Shown: piece after piece, positions 31,607 to 41,881 of the stretch
Layout: every line of letters begins with the position of its first letter
How positions within the stretch are numbered: the stretch's first letter is position 1
Source of the DNA: an uncultured Ilyobacter sp.
Lineage (GTDB): Bacteria > Fusobacteriota > Fusobacteriia > Fusobacteriales > Fusobacteriaceae
Direction: 5' to 3'
Assembly: GCF_963668515.1 (NCBI RefSeq)
Contig: NZ_OY764866.1
Location: 805,889 to 869,888, forward strand
Length of the DNA stretch: 64,000 nucleotides
Position numbers and translations under genes: made by a program
Notes under the pieces: generated by a model
What the model was told of the DNA's origin: nothing
Seen by the model: the letters and a program-made list of their open reading frames with translations, nothing else
Database searches by the model: none

Positions 31607-34600
31607 ATGAAAAGAGGAATAGGGGTTCCAAAACAACAGGGGTTATACGTTCCCGAGTTTGAAAAGGATAACTGCGGAATAGGACTTATAGCACATATTA
31701 AAGGTCAAAAAACTCATGATATTGTCAAAAAAGGAATCGAGATTCTAGAGAAAATGGAACACAGAGGGGCTGTGGGGGCAGATCCTGATACTGGAGACGG
31801 AGCCGGGATTCTAATCCAGATACCTGATAAACTCTTTAGATCTGAAATAAGGGAACTTCCAGAATTTGGAGATTATGGAGTTGGTATGATTTTCTTTTCT
31901 CAGGAAAATTCTGAAAGAGAAAAATGTCAAAAACTTATAGAAAAAATAATAAAAGATGAAGGACAGGAATTTTTAACTTGGAGAGATGTTCCTGTGGACC
32001 CAACAAAACTTGGAAAAACCGCATCTAAAACAACTCCTTGTATAAAGCAGCTTTTCATTAAGAAATCTGCAGATACTGAAAATTTCGAACTGAAATTATA
32101 TATTATAAGGAAGGTCATAGAGAACGAGATTCCAAAACTTGCTCTTGAAAATGAGGAGTTTTTCTATATTCCATCAATGTCAAGCAGAACAATCGTTTAC
32201 AAAGGACTTTTGAAACCTGATCAAATTTCAGGATTTTATAAGGATCTAAGTGATGACAGAACTCTAAGTGCTCTTGCAATAGTACACCAAAGATACAGTA
32301 CCAATACTTTCCCATCTTGGGACCTGGCACATCCATTCAGATATGTAGCACACAATGGTGAAATCAATACCATCAAGGGTAATGTAAACTGGATGACTGC
32401 AAGACAGCCTGAATTATATAATGATGTACTTGGAAAAGATATCAATAAAATTTTCCCTATAAACAAACCTGTTGGGAGCGACTCTTCAAACCTTGATAGG
32501 GCTCTTGAGTTTTTAGTTGCCTCTGGAAAATCACTTCTTCAGGCAGCTTCGATTTTAGTTCCTCCTGCATGGGAAAAGGATCCAAGCATAAAAAAAGAAC
32601 TTAAAGATTTTTATGAATACTATTCTGGACTTATGGAGCCTTGGGACGGTCCCGCTGCCCTTGTTATGTCAAATGGTAACCAGATTGTAACAAAGCTAGA
32701 TAGAAACGGTCTGAGACCTGCCAGATATACAATAACAAAAGATGATACCATTATTCTAGCTTCAGAAGCTGGAACTCTTGAGACAAAACCAGAAGATATA
32801 AAGGAAAATTTCAGAATAAAACCTGGAATGGTTCTTATGATAGACCTTGAAAAAGGTAAAATTTATTCTCAAGAAGAGATTATAGAAAAGATAGTTGAGG
32901 ATAAACCTTTCGGTCAGTGGCTGTCTAAAAATAAAAAATATATAAAAGATCTTCCAGAAGAAGATTCTAGATATGAAATCGACTTTGATACACTTTTTAA
33001 TAGATTGATGACCTTTGGATATTCTAGGGAAGACCTCTATGAAGTTATTACCCCTATGGCCAACGATGAAAAAGAACCTATCGGATCTATGGGAAATGAT
33101 GCTGCCCTAGCAGTATTGTCTGGAAATGATAAGAAACTTTTCAATTATTTTCAGCAGCTTTTTGCTCAGGTTACAAATCCACCAATTGACCCTATCAGAG
33201 AAGATGTGGTAATGTCAATAACTACCAATATCGGTAGAAAAGGAAATATCCTAGAAGAAACTGCCGATAAGGCAAGAGTCATAAAAATGGACACACCTTT
33301 TATATCTAACGAGGACTTAGATAAAATTGCTTTATTAAATGAAGAGGACTTTAAGTCTGCTGTAATCCCTATGGTATTTGACCTTGATGATGGATTAGAA
33401 AAGGGAATGGAAAATTTATTTGAAAAGGCTGAATCTGCAATAAAAGAAGGACATAACATTCTTATAATAAGTGACAGAGAGATGGGAAAAAATGAATATC
33501 CTATCCCTAGTCTTTTGGCAACTGCAGGACTTCACCACCACCTTATCAGAAAACAGAAAAGAAACGGTGTAGACATCATAGTGGAAACTGGAGATGCCAG
33601 AGAGGTTATGGACTTTGCTCTTCTGATAGGATATGGTGCCCTTGCAGTAAATCCTTATCTTGCACTAGAGTCTATAGACTATATGGTGGAAAATGAACTG
33701 TACATGACTTCTCAACACGCTGAAAAGAAAAAGTCGAAATATCTCAAGGCTATAGGAAAGGGTCTTGTAAAAATAATGTCAAAAATGGGTATATCTACTG
33801 TCCAAAGTTACAGAGGGGCACAGATATTTGAAGCTGTGGGACTTAAAAAGGAGTTTATAGACAAGTACTTCACTGGAACTACTTCTAGAATCGAGGGTAT
33901 CGGTATAGAGGGAGTGGAAAGAAGTGTTAAACAAACTGTAGATAAAGCCAGAGATGAGTACAAACCTAGTCCTCAGGTGCTACCTAACACAGGTGACTAC
34001 AAATGGAGAAAAGGTGGAGAAAGACGTCTATTTAGCCCTGAGGCAGTTGCGTCACTTCAACACTCTACCCGTACAAACGATTATGAAGAGTACAAAAAAT
34101 TTGCAAGAATTATAAATGATCAGGGAGAGAAACTAGCTACAATAAGAGGGCTTTTCAAATTTAAAGGATCAAACAGCATCCCTTTAGAAGAAGTAGAATC
34201 TGTAGAAAACATAATGAAAAGATTTGTTACAGGGGCAATGTCCTTTGGTTCAATATCGAGGGAAGCCCATGAAGCTATGGCCATAGCCATGAACACTATC
34301 GGAGGAAAATCAAACTCCGGTGAAGGTGGAGAGGACCCTAAAAGATTTGCAGATAATAGAAAAAGTGCCATAAAGCAGGTGGCTTCTGGAAGATTCGGAG
34401 TTACTACAAACTATCTTGTAAATGCAGATGAACTGCAGATAAAAATGGCTCAAGGAGCAAAACCTGGGGAAGGTGGACATCTTCCTGGTCACAAGGTTAC
34501 TGAAGAGATTGCTGCCACTAGGTATACGTCTCCAGGGATAGATCTCATATCTCCTCCGCCACATCATGATATTTACTCTATCGAAGATTTGGCACAGCTT

Positions 34601-36076
34601 ATATTTGACCTGAAAAACGTAAACCCAGCATCTAGAGTAAGTGTAAAGCTCGTTTCTGAAGTTGGAGTAGGAACTGTAGCCGCGGGAGTAGCAAAGGCAC
34701 ACTCTGATATGATTCTTATTTCTGGTTATGACGGTGGAACTGGAGCTTCCCCTATATCCTCTATAAAACATGCTGGTCTCCCTTGGGAACTAGGTCTGTC
34801 TGAAGCACATCAGGTCCTTATCTTAAACGACCTTAGAGGTAGAGTAAGAATACAGGCAGATGGTCAGATGAAGACAGGTAGAGATATTGTTATTGCAGCT
34901 CTTCTTGGAGCAGAGGAATTTGGTTTTGCAACTGCACCACTTGTGGTACTAGGATGTATAATGATGAGAGCTTGTCATACAAATATGTGTCCTGTAGGAG
35001 TGGCTACACAGAGTCCTGAGCTTCGTAAAAAATTCATGGGAAGATCTGAGTATCTCATAAACTTCTTTAAATTTATTGCACAAGATGTAAGAGAGATCAT
35101 GGCTGGACTTGGATTTAGAACTATCGACGAGATGGTCGGAAGAACTGACCTTATAGAGATGAATGAAGCTATCTCCCACTGGAAAGCCAGCGGAATCGAT
35201 ATCAGCAAAATACTCTATAGACCTGACGTAGACGAAAGTATTGCTACCAAGTGTGTCCAGGAACAGGATCACGGAATAGATAAAATTCTAGACAGAAAAC
35301 TTATAGATTTAGCTAAACCGGCTCTTGAAAAAGGTGAAAAAGTAGAATTTGACATGGATATATTTAACCTCAACAGATCTACAGGAACCATGCTGAGCGG
35401 TGAGATAGCAAAACGTTACGGAGGGGAAGGACTTCCTGAAGACACTATTAAATTTAACTTCAAAGGATATTCTGGTCAGAGTTTCGGTGCTTTTGGTATG
35501 TCGGGACTCACTCTGAACCTGGTTGGACAGTCCAACGATTATATTGGTAAGGGACTCTTTGGAGGAAAGATCATCGTAAAAACTCCTGAAATCGAAGGAT
35601 TTAAAGCTGAAGATAACATTATAGGGGGTAACACAATCCTTTATGGTGCCATCAAGGGACAGGTATATATCAACGGAATGGTTGGAGAAAGATTCTGTGT
35701 AAGAAACTCAGGTGCTGAAGCTGTTGTAGAAGGTGTAGGTGACCACGGATGCGAATACATGACTGGAGGAAGAGTCGCTGTCATAGGCCCTACAGGTAAA
35801 AACTTTGCTGCAGGTATGAGTGGAGGTATCGCCTATGTATATGACCAGCACGGAGACTTTGCAGAAAAAGTCAATAAACTAATGGTACTCACAGAAAAAA
35901 TAGAGGACAAAGCTGAAGAAGAAAAATTAAAATTAATGATAGAAAAACATGTAGAATATACAAACAGTTCAAGAGGTAAAGAGATTCTAGATTCTTGGGA
36001 AGAGAACTTAGGTAAATTTGTAAGAGTAATAGCTCCAAAATACAAGGAACTTCTTGCACAAGGGAAGGTGAAATAA
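31607..36076 (+). CDS. gltB: glutamate synthase large subunit
   Basis: Makes two glutamates from glutamine and 2-oxoglutarate in the cytoplasm. The protein is about 1,489 residues, the full family length. From the ATG at 31607 (GAGGGGG site) there is a 22-residue propeptide and then Cys23[10 protein letters not shown], the N-terminal nucleophile of the glutaminase domain. Also visible are [17 protein letters not shown] and [19 protein letters not shown]. The central synthase domain has the FMN region [13 protein letters not shown] and DGGTGASP. The [3Fe-4S] motif is [17 protein letters not shown]. The C-terminal beta-helix has [22 protein letters not shown]. The frame also opens 8 codons earlier without a good ribosome site. 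It is joined to gltD by a one-base gap. Confidence 0.96.
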   Translation: MKRGIGVPKQQGLYVPEFEKDNCGIGLIAHIKGQKTHDIVKKGIEILEKMEHRGAVGADPDTGDGAGILIQIPDKLFRSEIRELPEFGDYGVGMIFFSQENSEREKCQKLIEKIIKDEGQEFLTWRDVPVDPTKLGKTASKTTPCIKQLFIKKSADTENFELKLYIIRKVIENEIPKLALENEEFFYIPSMSSRTIVYKGLLKPDQISGFYKDLSDDRTLSALAIVHQRYSTNTFPSWDLAHPFRYVAHNGEINTIKGNVNWMTARQPELYNDVLGKDINKIFPINKPVGSDSSNLDRALEFLVASGKSLLQAASILVPPAWEKDPSIKKELKDFYEYYSGLMEPWDGPAALVMSNGNQIVTKLDRNGLRPARYTITKDDTIILASEAGTLETKPEDIKENFRIKPGMVLMIDLEKGKIYSQEEIIEKIVEDKPFGQWLSKNKKYIKDLPEEDSRYEIDFDTLFNRLMTFGYSREDLYEVITPMANDEKEPIGSMGNDAALAVLSGNDKKLFNYFQQLFAQVTNPPIDPIREDVVMSITTNIGRKGNILEETADKARVIKMDTPFISNEDLDKIALLNEEDFKSAVIPMVFDLDDGLEKGMENLFEKAESAIKEGHNILIISDREMGKNEYPIPSLLATAGLHHHLIRKQKRNGVDIIVETGDAREVMDFALLIGYGALAVNPYLALESIDYMVENELYMTSQHAEKKKSKYLKAIGKGLVKIMSKMGISTVQSYRGAQIFEAVGLKKEFIDKYFTGTTSRIEGIGIEGVERSVKQTVDKARDEYKPSPQVLPNTGDYKWRKGGERRLFSPEAVASLQHSTRTNDYEEYKKFARIINDQGEKLATIRGLFKFKGSNSIPLEEVESVENIMKRFVTGAMSFGSISREAHEAMAIAMNTIGGKSNSGEGGEDPKRFADNRKSAIKQVASGRFGVTTNYLVNADELQIKMAQGAKPGEGGHLPGHKVTEEIAATRYTSPGIDLISPPPHHDIYSIEDLAQLIFDLKNVNPASRVSVKLVSEVGVGTVAAGVAKAHSDMILISGYDGGTGASPISSIKHAGLPWELGLSEAHQVLILNDLRGRVRIQADGQMKTGRDIVIAALLGAEEFGFATAPLVVLGCIMMRACHTNMCPVGVATQSPELRKKFMGRSEYLINFFKFIAQDVREIMAGLGFRTIDEMVGRTDLIEMNEAISHWKASGIDISKILYRPDVDESIATKCVQEQDHGIDKILDRKLIDLAKPALEKGEKVEFDMDIFNLNRSTGTMLSGEIAKRYGGEGLPEDTIKFNFKGYSGQSFGAFGMSGLTLNLVGQSNDYIGKGLFGGKIIVKTPEIEGFKAEDNIIGGNTILYGAIKGQVYINGMVGERFCVRNSGAEAVVEGVGDHGCEYMTGGRVAVIGPTGKNFAAGMSGGIAYVYDQHGDFAEKVNKLMVLTEKIEDKAEEEKLKLMIEKHVEYTNSSRGKEILDSWEENLGKFVRVIAPKYKELLAQGKVK

Positions 36077-36077
36077 A

Positions 36078-37529
36078 ATGGGTAAATTAGGTGGATTTTT
36101 AGAAATACCAAGAGAAGAGGCTCAAAAAAGACCTGTTGAAGAGAGAATAAAAGATTATAAAGAGTTATATAAACCATTTACTGACGAATATTTAATACAA
36201 CAAGCTTCTAGATGCATGGATTGTGGCGTTCCTTTCTGCCACTTTTCATGTCCCGTGGGAAATGTGTGCCCAGAATGGAATGACTTTGTACACAAAGCCA
36301 AATGGGAAGAGGCCCTTGAAGTACTCCACAGCACCAATAACTTTCCTGAATTCACAGGAAGAGTATGTCCTGCTCCGTGTGAAGGAGGATGTGTCTTAGG
36401 TATCAATCAGGACCCTATCACTATAAAGAATATAGAACTTAATATTGTAGAGAAAGGGTGGGAAAAAGGATGGATCAAACCAATCCTTCCAAAAAAGAGA
36501 ACCGATAAAAAAGTCGCTGTCATAGGAAGTGGACCTGCTGGACTTGCTGCTGCCCAACAACTAAACAGGGCCGGACACAATGTCACAGTCTACGAAAGAG
36601 ACTCAAAGGCAGGAGGAATAATGACATACGGTATCCCTGACTATAAAATAGAAAAGTGGACTGTAGATAGAAGGATAAAACAACTTGAGCAGGAAGAGAT
36701 AAAATTTGTCTACAATACAAATGTAGGAGTAGATCTTAGTATAGAGGATCTCGAAAAGCAGTATGACGCCGTTATTTTGGCAGGAGGATCAAAACTTGCT
36801 AGAGACCTTCCTGTTTACGGAAGAGAACTAAAGGGTATACACTATGCTATGGATTACCTCGTGCAGCAAAACAAAAAATTAGAAGGTGCAGAAATACCTC
36901 AAGATGTACTTATTGATGCAAAAGATAAATCTGTAGTTGTAATAGGTGGAGGAGATACAGGTGCCGATTGTATAGGTACAGCCCTTAGACAGGGAGCTAA
37001 AGAGATCTATCAAATTGAACTTTTGGAAAAACCGTCTCTTGACAGGCCACAGTCAAATCCTTGGCCTAATTTCCCTCAGGTATTAAAAATAAATACTGCT
37101 CACGAAGAAGCTGAGGTGTGTCTTGGAGGAGTATGCAACACCGATATAAGACAGTGGAACATACTCACAAAAGAGTTTACAGGAGACGAAAAAGGAAATG
37201 TAACCACCTTCCATGCTGTAAGAGTAGAGTGGAAAGATGGGGAGAACGGAAGAAAGTATATGGAGGAAGTTCCAGGAACTGAGTTTACCCTCGATGCTGA
37301 CCTTGTCCTATTAGCCATAGGTTTTGTGCATCCAGAGCATGAAGGACTAATCAGTAATCTCGGTGTAGAACTAGATGGAAGAGGGAATGTAAAAACAGAT
37401 GAAAATTATATGACCAACAAAAGCGGTATATTTGCAGCAGGAGATATGAGAAGAGGTCAGTCTCTTATCGTATGGGCCATAAATGAAGGAAGAAAGGCAG
37501 CTGAAGCTGTAGATGAGTTTTTAAAATAA
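36078..37529 (+). CDS. gltD: glutamate synthase small subunit
   Basis: NAD(P)H-oxidising partner that feeds electrons to GltB. The 483-residue protein has two N-terminal cysteine groups for [4Fe-4S] clusters (CMDCGVPFCHFSCPVG and CPAPCEGGCVLG). The FAD loop is VAVIGSGPAGLAAAQQL, then YGIPDYKIEKW, the NAD(P)H loop VVVIGGGDTGADCIGTA, and the FAD end motif GIFAAGDMRRGQSLIVWAI. The size and all motifs are intact. It begins one base after the gltB stop and ends at a strong terminator. Confidence 0.96.
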   Translation: MGKLGGFLEIPREEAQKRPVEERIKDYKELYKPFTDEYLIQQASRCMDCGVPFCHFSCPVGNVCPEWNDFVHKAKWEEALEVLHSTNNFPEFTGRVCPAPCEGGCVLGINQDPITIKNIELNIVEKGWEKGWIKPILPKKRTDKKVAVIGSGPAGLAAAQQLNRAGHNVTVYERDSKAGGIMTYGIPDYKIEKWTVDRRIKQLEQEEIKFVYNTNVGVDLSIEDLEKQYDAVILAGGSKLARDLPVYGRELKGIHYAMDYLVQQNKKLEGAEIPQDVLIDAKDKSVVVIGGGDTGADCIGTALRQGAKEIYQIELLEKPSLDRPQSNPWPNFPQVLKINTAHEEAEVCLGGVCNTDIRQWNILTKEFTGDEKGNVTTFHAVRVEWKDGENGRKYMEEVPGTEFTLDADLVLLAIGFVHPEHEGLISNLGVELDGRGNVKTDENYMTNKSGIFAAGDMRRGQSLIVWAINEGRKAAEAVDEFLK

Positions 37530-37550
37530 AAATAAAAACTTAAATCGAAC

Positions 37551-37588
37551 CATAAAAAATCCCGGATTGATTTCCGGGATTTTTTATG
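37551..37588 (+). terminator. gltBD terminator
   Basis: Perfect palindrome CATAAAAAATCCCGGA, 5-nt loop, and complement, with T6. It works in both directions. Confidence 0.9.
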
Positions 37589-37635
37589 GAGATATTTCTA
37601 ATAATAATTTCAGAAATTCATTTAATTCTATATTC

Positions 37636-37664
37636 ATGACTTTTTTAGTAATCTATGATATAAT
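37636..37664 (+). promoter_or_regulatory. probable promoter of the PHP phosphatase gene
   Basis: ATGACT (37636-37641), 17 bp, TATAAT (37659-37664), about 38 bp before the ATG. Confidence 0.5.
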
Positions 37665-37701
37665 ATATACAATTTATAAATAATTTTTAGGAGGTTAAAA
37701 T

Positions 37702-38451
37702 ATGAAATACCTCATAGATTTACACACCCATACAAATGTAAATCCTCACGCATATAGTACTCTAGGGGAAAACATACAGGAGGCCAAGAGAAAAGGGATG
37801 AAGGTTATCGCAATAACGAACCACGGCCCCGCTCTGCCAGACTCTCCACACTGGTGGTCTCTGAGAAATTTAAGGGCTCTTCCTGATGAGATAGATGGTA
37901 TAAGGGTCTTAAAAGGAGTGGAAGCCAACGTTATAGATGAAGATGGAAGTATTGACTTAAATCAGCATATTTATGATATAATGGATATAATTCTTGTCGG
38001 ATTTCACCCGGTAAAGGGATATCCAGACGGAAAAGACAAAGAAAAAAATACTAAGGCCATGATTAACCTTATAAAAAGTCAGAAGGCAGATATAATCGCC
38101 CACCCAGGAAATCCAAAATTTCCAATGGATTACGAAGAGGTTATCAAAACAGCCAAGGAGTACAATGTCGCCATAGAACTAAATAATTCATCCTTTAAGG
38201 GGTCGCGAGAGGGATCTGAAGAAAATTGTAAATCAGTAATGTCTATTGCTAAAAAATATGGATGTTATCTTTCTCTAGGAAGTGATGCCCACTTCTCTCA
38301 GTCTATAGGCGATCTTGATATAATTGCTGGACTACTTGAAAAAATTGCCTACCCAAAGGAACTAATTTTAAATTCAGATACGGAAATATTAAACTCATTT
38401 TTAAATTTGAGAAAAGAATTAAAACCAAAAGAAATACCAGATAATATTTAA
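37702..38451 (+). CDS. PHP-domain phosphatase (YcdX-like)
   Basis: 249-residue metal-dependent phosphoesterase. It starts IDLHTHTNVNPHAYSTLGEN, with the HxH metal site and the family's typical 'HAYST' words. ITNHGPALPDSPHWW, LKGVEANVIDEDG, HPGNPKFPMDYE, AIELNNSSF and LGSDAHFSQSIGD supply the other metal ligands of the trinuclear site. Length and motifs match YcdX-type hydrolases. The substrate is unknown. It has a TAGGAGG site and its own promoter. Confidence 0.88.
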   Translation: MKYLIDLHTHTNVNPHAYSTLGENIQEAKRKGMKVIAITNHGPALPDSPHWWSLRNLRALPDEIDGIRVLKGVEANVIDEDGSIDLNQHIYDIMDIILVGFHPVKGYPDGKDKEKNTKAMINLIKSQKADIIAHPGNPKFPMDYEEVIKTAKEYNVAIELNNSSFKGSREGSEENCKSVMSIAKKYGCYLSLGSDAHFSQSIGDLDIIAGLLEKIAYPKELILNSDTEILNSFLNLRKELKPKEIPDNI

Positions 38452-38576
38452 GTTTTATGATGGTTTACGTAGGATTACATGAGTCTATCCTCCCAATAAA
38501 GCCATTTACTTTTTAGCTTATTTATGATATAAGTTAATGTGATTAATTACGTGTGTTATTTAAGGAGGAATTTATA

Positions 38577-39512
38577 ATGTCTATTAAAATAGGTAATCTT
38601 CAGGTAGAACTTCCTATTATACAAGGAGGTATGGCTATCAGAGCATCAATGGCAAGACTTGCCGCTGCTGTAGCCACTGAAGGTGGAATCGGCCTTATCG
38701 CCGGAACAGCCCTTTCTCCAGAGGAGCTAAAATCAGAAATAAAAAAAGCCAGAGAACTCATAAAGAAAAAAGGCGGGGCATTGGGTGTAAACATAATGTT
38801 CGCTGCAAACAACTTTATAGATCTTGTAAAGGCATCTATCAATGCCGGGGCGGATCTCATCGTTTTTGGAGCGGGTTTCTCTAGAGATGTATTTGAACTA
38901 GGTAAAGAATCAGGTGTACCTATCGTTCCTATAGTTTCTTCACTAAAGCTCGCTAAAATATCTGAAAGACTCGGAGCATCTGCAATCATAGTAGAGGGTG
39001 GTAATGCAGGGGGACATTTAGGAACTAAGCTCGACTCTTGGGATATAGTTGGAGAGATAGCTGAAAAGATCTCTGTACCTGTGTTCGGAGCCGGTGGAGT
39101 GATAACTCCTGATGATGCCAGAAGAATGTTAGCTCTCGGAGCCAACGGTATACAGATGGGGTCTAGATTCATAGCCAGTGACGAGTGTGAAGTCAGCGAT
39201 GAGTTCAAAGAGATGTATATCAATTCAAAAGAAGGGGACGTTGTAGAAATAATGAGTTCTGCCGGACTCCCTGCTAACGCTATAATCTCACCTTATGTAG
39301 AAAAAATACTCAACAAAGAAACAGAAAGACCTACAAAATGTAGTGGGTGTCTTAAAAAATGTACCATGACATTTTGTGTAAATGAAAGACTCGTCAAAGG
39401 ACACGAAGGAAACCATGAAGAGGGAATATTCTTTGCCGGAAAAGATGCGTGGAAAATCGAGGAAATTCTTTCTGTAGAAGATATTATGAAAAAATTCAGA
39501 GAAGTTTTCTAA
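38577..39512 (+). CDS. nitronate monooxygenase / FabK-type flavoprotein
   Basis: 311-residue FMN-dependent TIM-barrel protein. Visible are LPIIQGGMAIRASMARLAAA, GGIGLIAGTALSPEEL, LGVNIMFA, VEGGNAGGHLGTK (with the conserved His) and VFGAGGVITPDDARRMLALGANGIQMGSRFI. The C-terminal CSGCLKKCTMTFCVNERL has four Cys and is a feature of some anaerobe members; a metal or cluster site is possible. The ATG at 38577 has AAGGAGG; the frame opens earlier at a GTG. It lies next to the true FabK paralogue, with 70 bp and a promoter between them. The physiological substrate is unclear. Confidence 0.82.
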   Translation: MSIKIGNLQVELPIIQGGMAIRASMARLAAAVATEGGIGLIAGTALSPEELKSEIKKARELIKKKGGALGVNIMFAANNFIDLVKASINAGADLIVFGAGFSRDVFELGKESGVPIVPIVSSLKLAKISERLGASAIIVEGGNAGGHLGTKLDSWDIVGEIAEKISVPVFGAGGVITPDDARRMLALGANGIQMGSRFIASDECEVSDEFKEMYINSKEGDVVEIMSSAGLPANAIISPYVEKILNKETERPTKCSGCLKKCTMTFCVNERLVKGHEGNHEEGIFFAGKDAWKIEEILSVEDIMKKFREVF

Positions 39513-39519
39513 ATTTTTC

Positions 39520-39548
39520 TTAACTTTTTTTGAAGATTTGTTTATAAT
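39520..39548 (+). promoter_or_regulatory. probable fabK promoter
   Basis: TTAACT (39520-39525), 17 bp, perfect TATAAT (39543-39548), 34 bp before the fabK ATG. Confidence 0.55.
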
Positions 39549-39582
39549 CTAACTTGATGTATCTTACCTTAGGAGGAAATTT

Positions 39583-40524
39583 ATGATTAAAAATAGTGTT
39601 TGCGAACTTCTCAATATAGAGTATCCGATATTTCAGGGGGCCATGGCTTGGATTGCCGATGGTCACCTGGCAGGTCATGTATCTAAAGCGGGGGGACTAG
39701 GGATAATAGCAGGCGGAGGAATGCCTGCTGAAATTCTAAGAGAAGAGATCAAAATAGTAAAATCAATCACCGGCAAACCCTTTGCAGTAAACCTTATGCT
39801 GATGATGGAAGAGGTCGCTGCCCAAGTAGAGGTCTGTATAGAGGAGGGGGTTCCTGTAGTGACAACAGGTGCAGGTAATCCAGCTCCTTATATGGCAAAA
39901 TTAAAAGCTGCAGGGATAAAAGTGGTACCTGTGGTTCCTTCTGTAGCCCTTGCAAAAAGAATGGAAAAAATAGGTGCAGATGCCTTAATTGCAGAAGGTA
40001 CAGAAGCTGGAGGACATATCGGTCAGCTGACTACTATGACACTGGTTCCTCAAGTAGTAGACGCTGTAAATATACCTGTAATAGCTGCTGGAGGAATAGC
40101 CAGTGGAAGGCAATTTATGGCTGCCTTGGCGTTAGGAGCAAATGCTGTGCAAGTTGGGACAAGGTTTATAGTAGCTCACGAGTGTAATGTCCATGACAAT
40201 TATAAAAATGTTATTTTAAAAGCAAAAGATAGGTCAACTGTTGCAACAGGAAACCATACAGGACATCCAGTGAGAGTAATAAATAACAAACTTGCAAAGG
40301 ATCTAATCCAACTTGAAAAGGAAGGTGCTCCTGCTGAAAAGCTTGAAGAGATGGGTAAAGGAAGTCTGAGATTGGCCGTTAAGGACGGAGACGTAGTAAA
40401 TGGTAGTGTTATGGCCGGTCAGGTAGCATCTATGATCTGTGAAAAGCAAAGCTGTCAAGATATTATTTTGGACTTGATGGAGGATTTAAAGAATAAAATT
40501 ACTCATTTTAAAGGAAATTATTAA
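39583..40524 (+). CDS. fabK: enoyl-[acyl-carrier-protein] reductase II
   Basis: FMN-dependent NAD(P)H reductase for the last step of each fatty-acid elongation cycle. The 313-residue protein has [77 protein letters not shown] with the catalytic His, and [31 protein letters not shown]. This is closer to the pneumococcal/clostridial FabK pattern than the previous gene. No other fab genes are adjacent. It has its own promoter and terminator. Confidence 0.88.
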   Translation: MIKNSVCELLNIEYPIFQGAMAWIADGHLAGHVSKAGGLGIIAGGGMPAEILREEIKIVKSITGKPFAVNLMLMMEEVAAQVEVCIEEGVPVVTTGAGNPAPYMAKLKAAGIKVVPVVPSVALAKRMEKIGADALIAEGTEAGGHIGQLTTMTLVPQVVDAVNIPVIAAGGIASGRQFMAALALGANAVQVGTRFIVAHECNVHDNYKNVILKAKDRSTVATGNHTGHPVRVINNKLAKDLIQLEKEGAPAEKLEEMGKGSLRLAVKDGDVVNGSVMAGQVASMICEKQSCQDIILDLMEDLKNKITHFKGNY

Positions 40525-40556
40525 TAATTTTTATGATGAGAACCATAATTAAAGAG

Positions 40557-40600
40557 ATGCCCTCTCAAACTGGGAGAGGGCATATTTTATTTTTTTTAAA
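40557..40600 (+). terminator. fabK terminator
   Basis: ATGCCCTCTC (40557-40566), 7-nt loop, GAGAGGGCAT (40574-40583), then a T-rich run reaching the end of the convergent methyltransferase gene. Confidence 0.85.
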
Positions 40601-41762
40601 CCAGATCAATTTTATCCTTTAAACATTTTTCCAAATAGGGATCTATATTCCACATCTTTTTAAATTCATAATACTCTGATTTCGATTTCTTGCTTGGAGA
40701 ATTTTTATTTATAGCTCTTATGACTATGTTTTTGGGAGTGTGCTCAGTATCTATAAACTCAAAAATCTCAACAGAATAACCTAGTATTTCTAAGATATTA
40801 CCTCTTATAGAGTCAGTTATCATTGAGGATAGTCTCTCTTTAAGAATTCCATGTTTCAGTATAGGGGACATCACTTCATTACTAAGCTGCCTGAAGAGTT
40901 CATGCTGACAGCAAGGAACTAGCAAAAGAAGTTTTGTGTTCCAGTCAACAGCCTTTATAAGAGCATCATCTGTGGCAGTGTCACAAGCATGAAGGGTTAT
41001 TACTATATCTATATCATTATAATCTTCAAAACCTTTTATATCACCTATTTTAAAATTAAGATTTTCATAACCCAATTCTTCTGAAACTTTGTTACAATAG
41101 TTTATGACATCAACCTTTAGATCAAGGCCTATTATCTCAACCTCTATACCCAGTTTCTCTCTGAGATACCAGTATAAGGCAAATGTAAGGTATGCCTTCC
41201 CCGATCCAAAATCAACTATCTTAAGCTTTCTTTTGGTATCTAGATTTTTTATAGAGTCCTCTATAATTTCCAGATATTTATTTATCTGCCTAAATTTATC
41301 ATATTTATTTTTATAGACCTTACCTTCAGCATCCATAACTCCAAGTTTATATAGGAAATTACAAGGTTTACCTTCCTCTATCAAATAATTTTTCTTTCTG
41401 TTGTGTGTAAGATTTTTTTCCTGAGTTTTAGTGGGTTTATTTTTAATGATTTTCACCTGATTTTTCTTGTTTAGCAGAAGCTGATAATCTCCCTCTGACG
41501 CAAAGATTATCCCCTGTTTAAAGTAAGCCTCAAGGAGCCCTAAAATCTCTTCCACTGCCTCTTCAGAGCTCATATTTCTATGAGTAGTATTTTTATCAAA
41601 AATATAAGAAAACTGATACTGTTGTTTTTCTTTTGATAAAAAAGGCTTTATCGATACCTTATTGAAATCCACGTCAGATCCCTTTTTTTTATTACTCAGT
41701 GTAGCCGATATCATCGACCCCTCTGAACTTATTTTCTCTAGTAATTTTTTTAATTTATCCAT
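40596..41762 (-). CDS. class I SAM-dependent methyltransferase
   Basis: 388-residue cytoplasmic protein with an N-terminal ~160-residue domain of unknown role. The Rossmann methyltransferase domain has motif I KIVDFGSGKAYLTFALYWYL, IIGLDLKVDVI (acidic loop for SAM ribose), IDIVITLHACDTATDDALI and LLLLVPCCQHELFRQL. The LHACDTATD and PCCQHE words are typical of the Methyltransf_32 (GSTCD-like) group, whose substrates are mostly unknown; a tRNA or rRNA role is possible. It is convergent with fabK and follows the sbcDC genes with a 120 bp gap. The reading frame is intact. Confidence 0.8.
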   Translation of the reverse strand: MDKLKKLLEKISSEGSMISATLSNKKKGSDVDFNKVSIKPFLSKEKQQYQFSYIFDKNTTHRNMSSEEAVEEILGLLEAYFKQGIIFASEGDYQLLLNKKNQVKIIKNKPTKTQEKNLTHNRKKNYLIEEGKPCNFLYKLGVMDAEGKVYKNKYDKFRQINKYLEIIEDSIKNLDTKRKLKIVDFGSGKAYLTFALYWYLREKLGIEVEIIGLDLKVDVINYCNKVSEELGYENLNFKIGDIKGFEDYNDIDIVITLHACDTATDDALIKAVDWNTKLLLLVPCCQHELFRQLSNEVMSPILKHGILKERLSSMITDSIRGNILEILGYSVEIFEFIDTEHTPKNIVIRAINKNSPSKKSKSEYYEFKKMWNIDPYLEKCLKDKIDLV

Positions 41763-41881
41763 CTATATCATCTCCAACCTTCATATATGACAGTTTCTCA
41801 AGAAACATATCTATAAATATATTCAATCTCTTTATTCTATCATGTATTCAAATTTTTATAAAGAGTTGCAGAAAGATTCCC

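Noticed and set aside
34310..34771. Reverse-strand 153-codon ORF inside gltB
   Set aside because: It overlaps the conserved FMN and substrate region of gltB and has no independent coding evidence.
38600..39223. Reverse-strand 207-codon ORF inside the nitronate monooxygenase-like gene
   Set aside because: Ser/Pro/Ala-rich antisense shadow; the plus-strand gene has clear motifs and a ribosome site.
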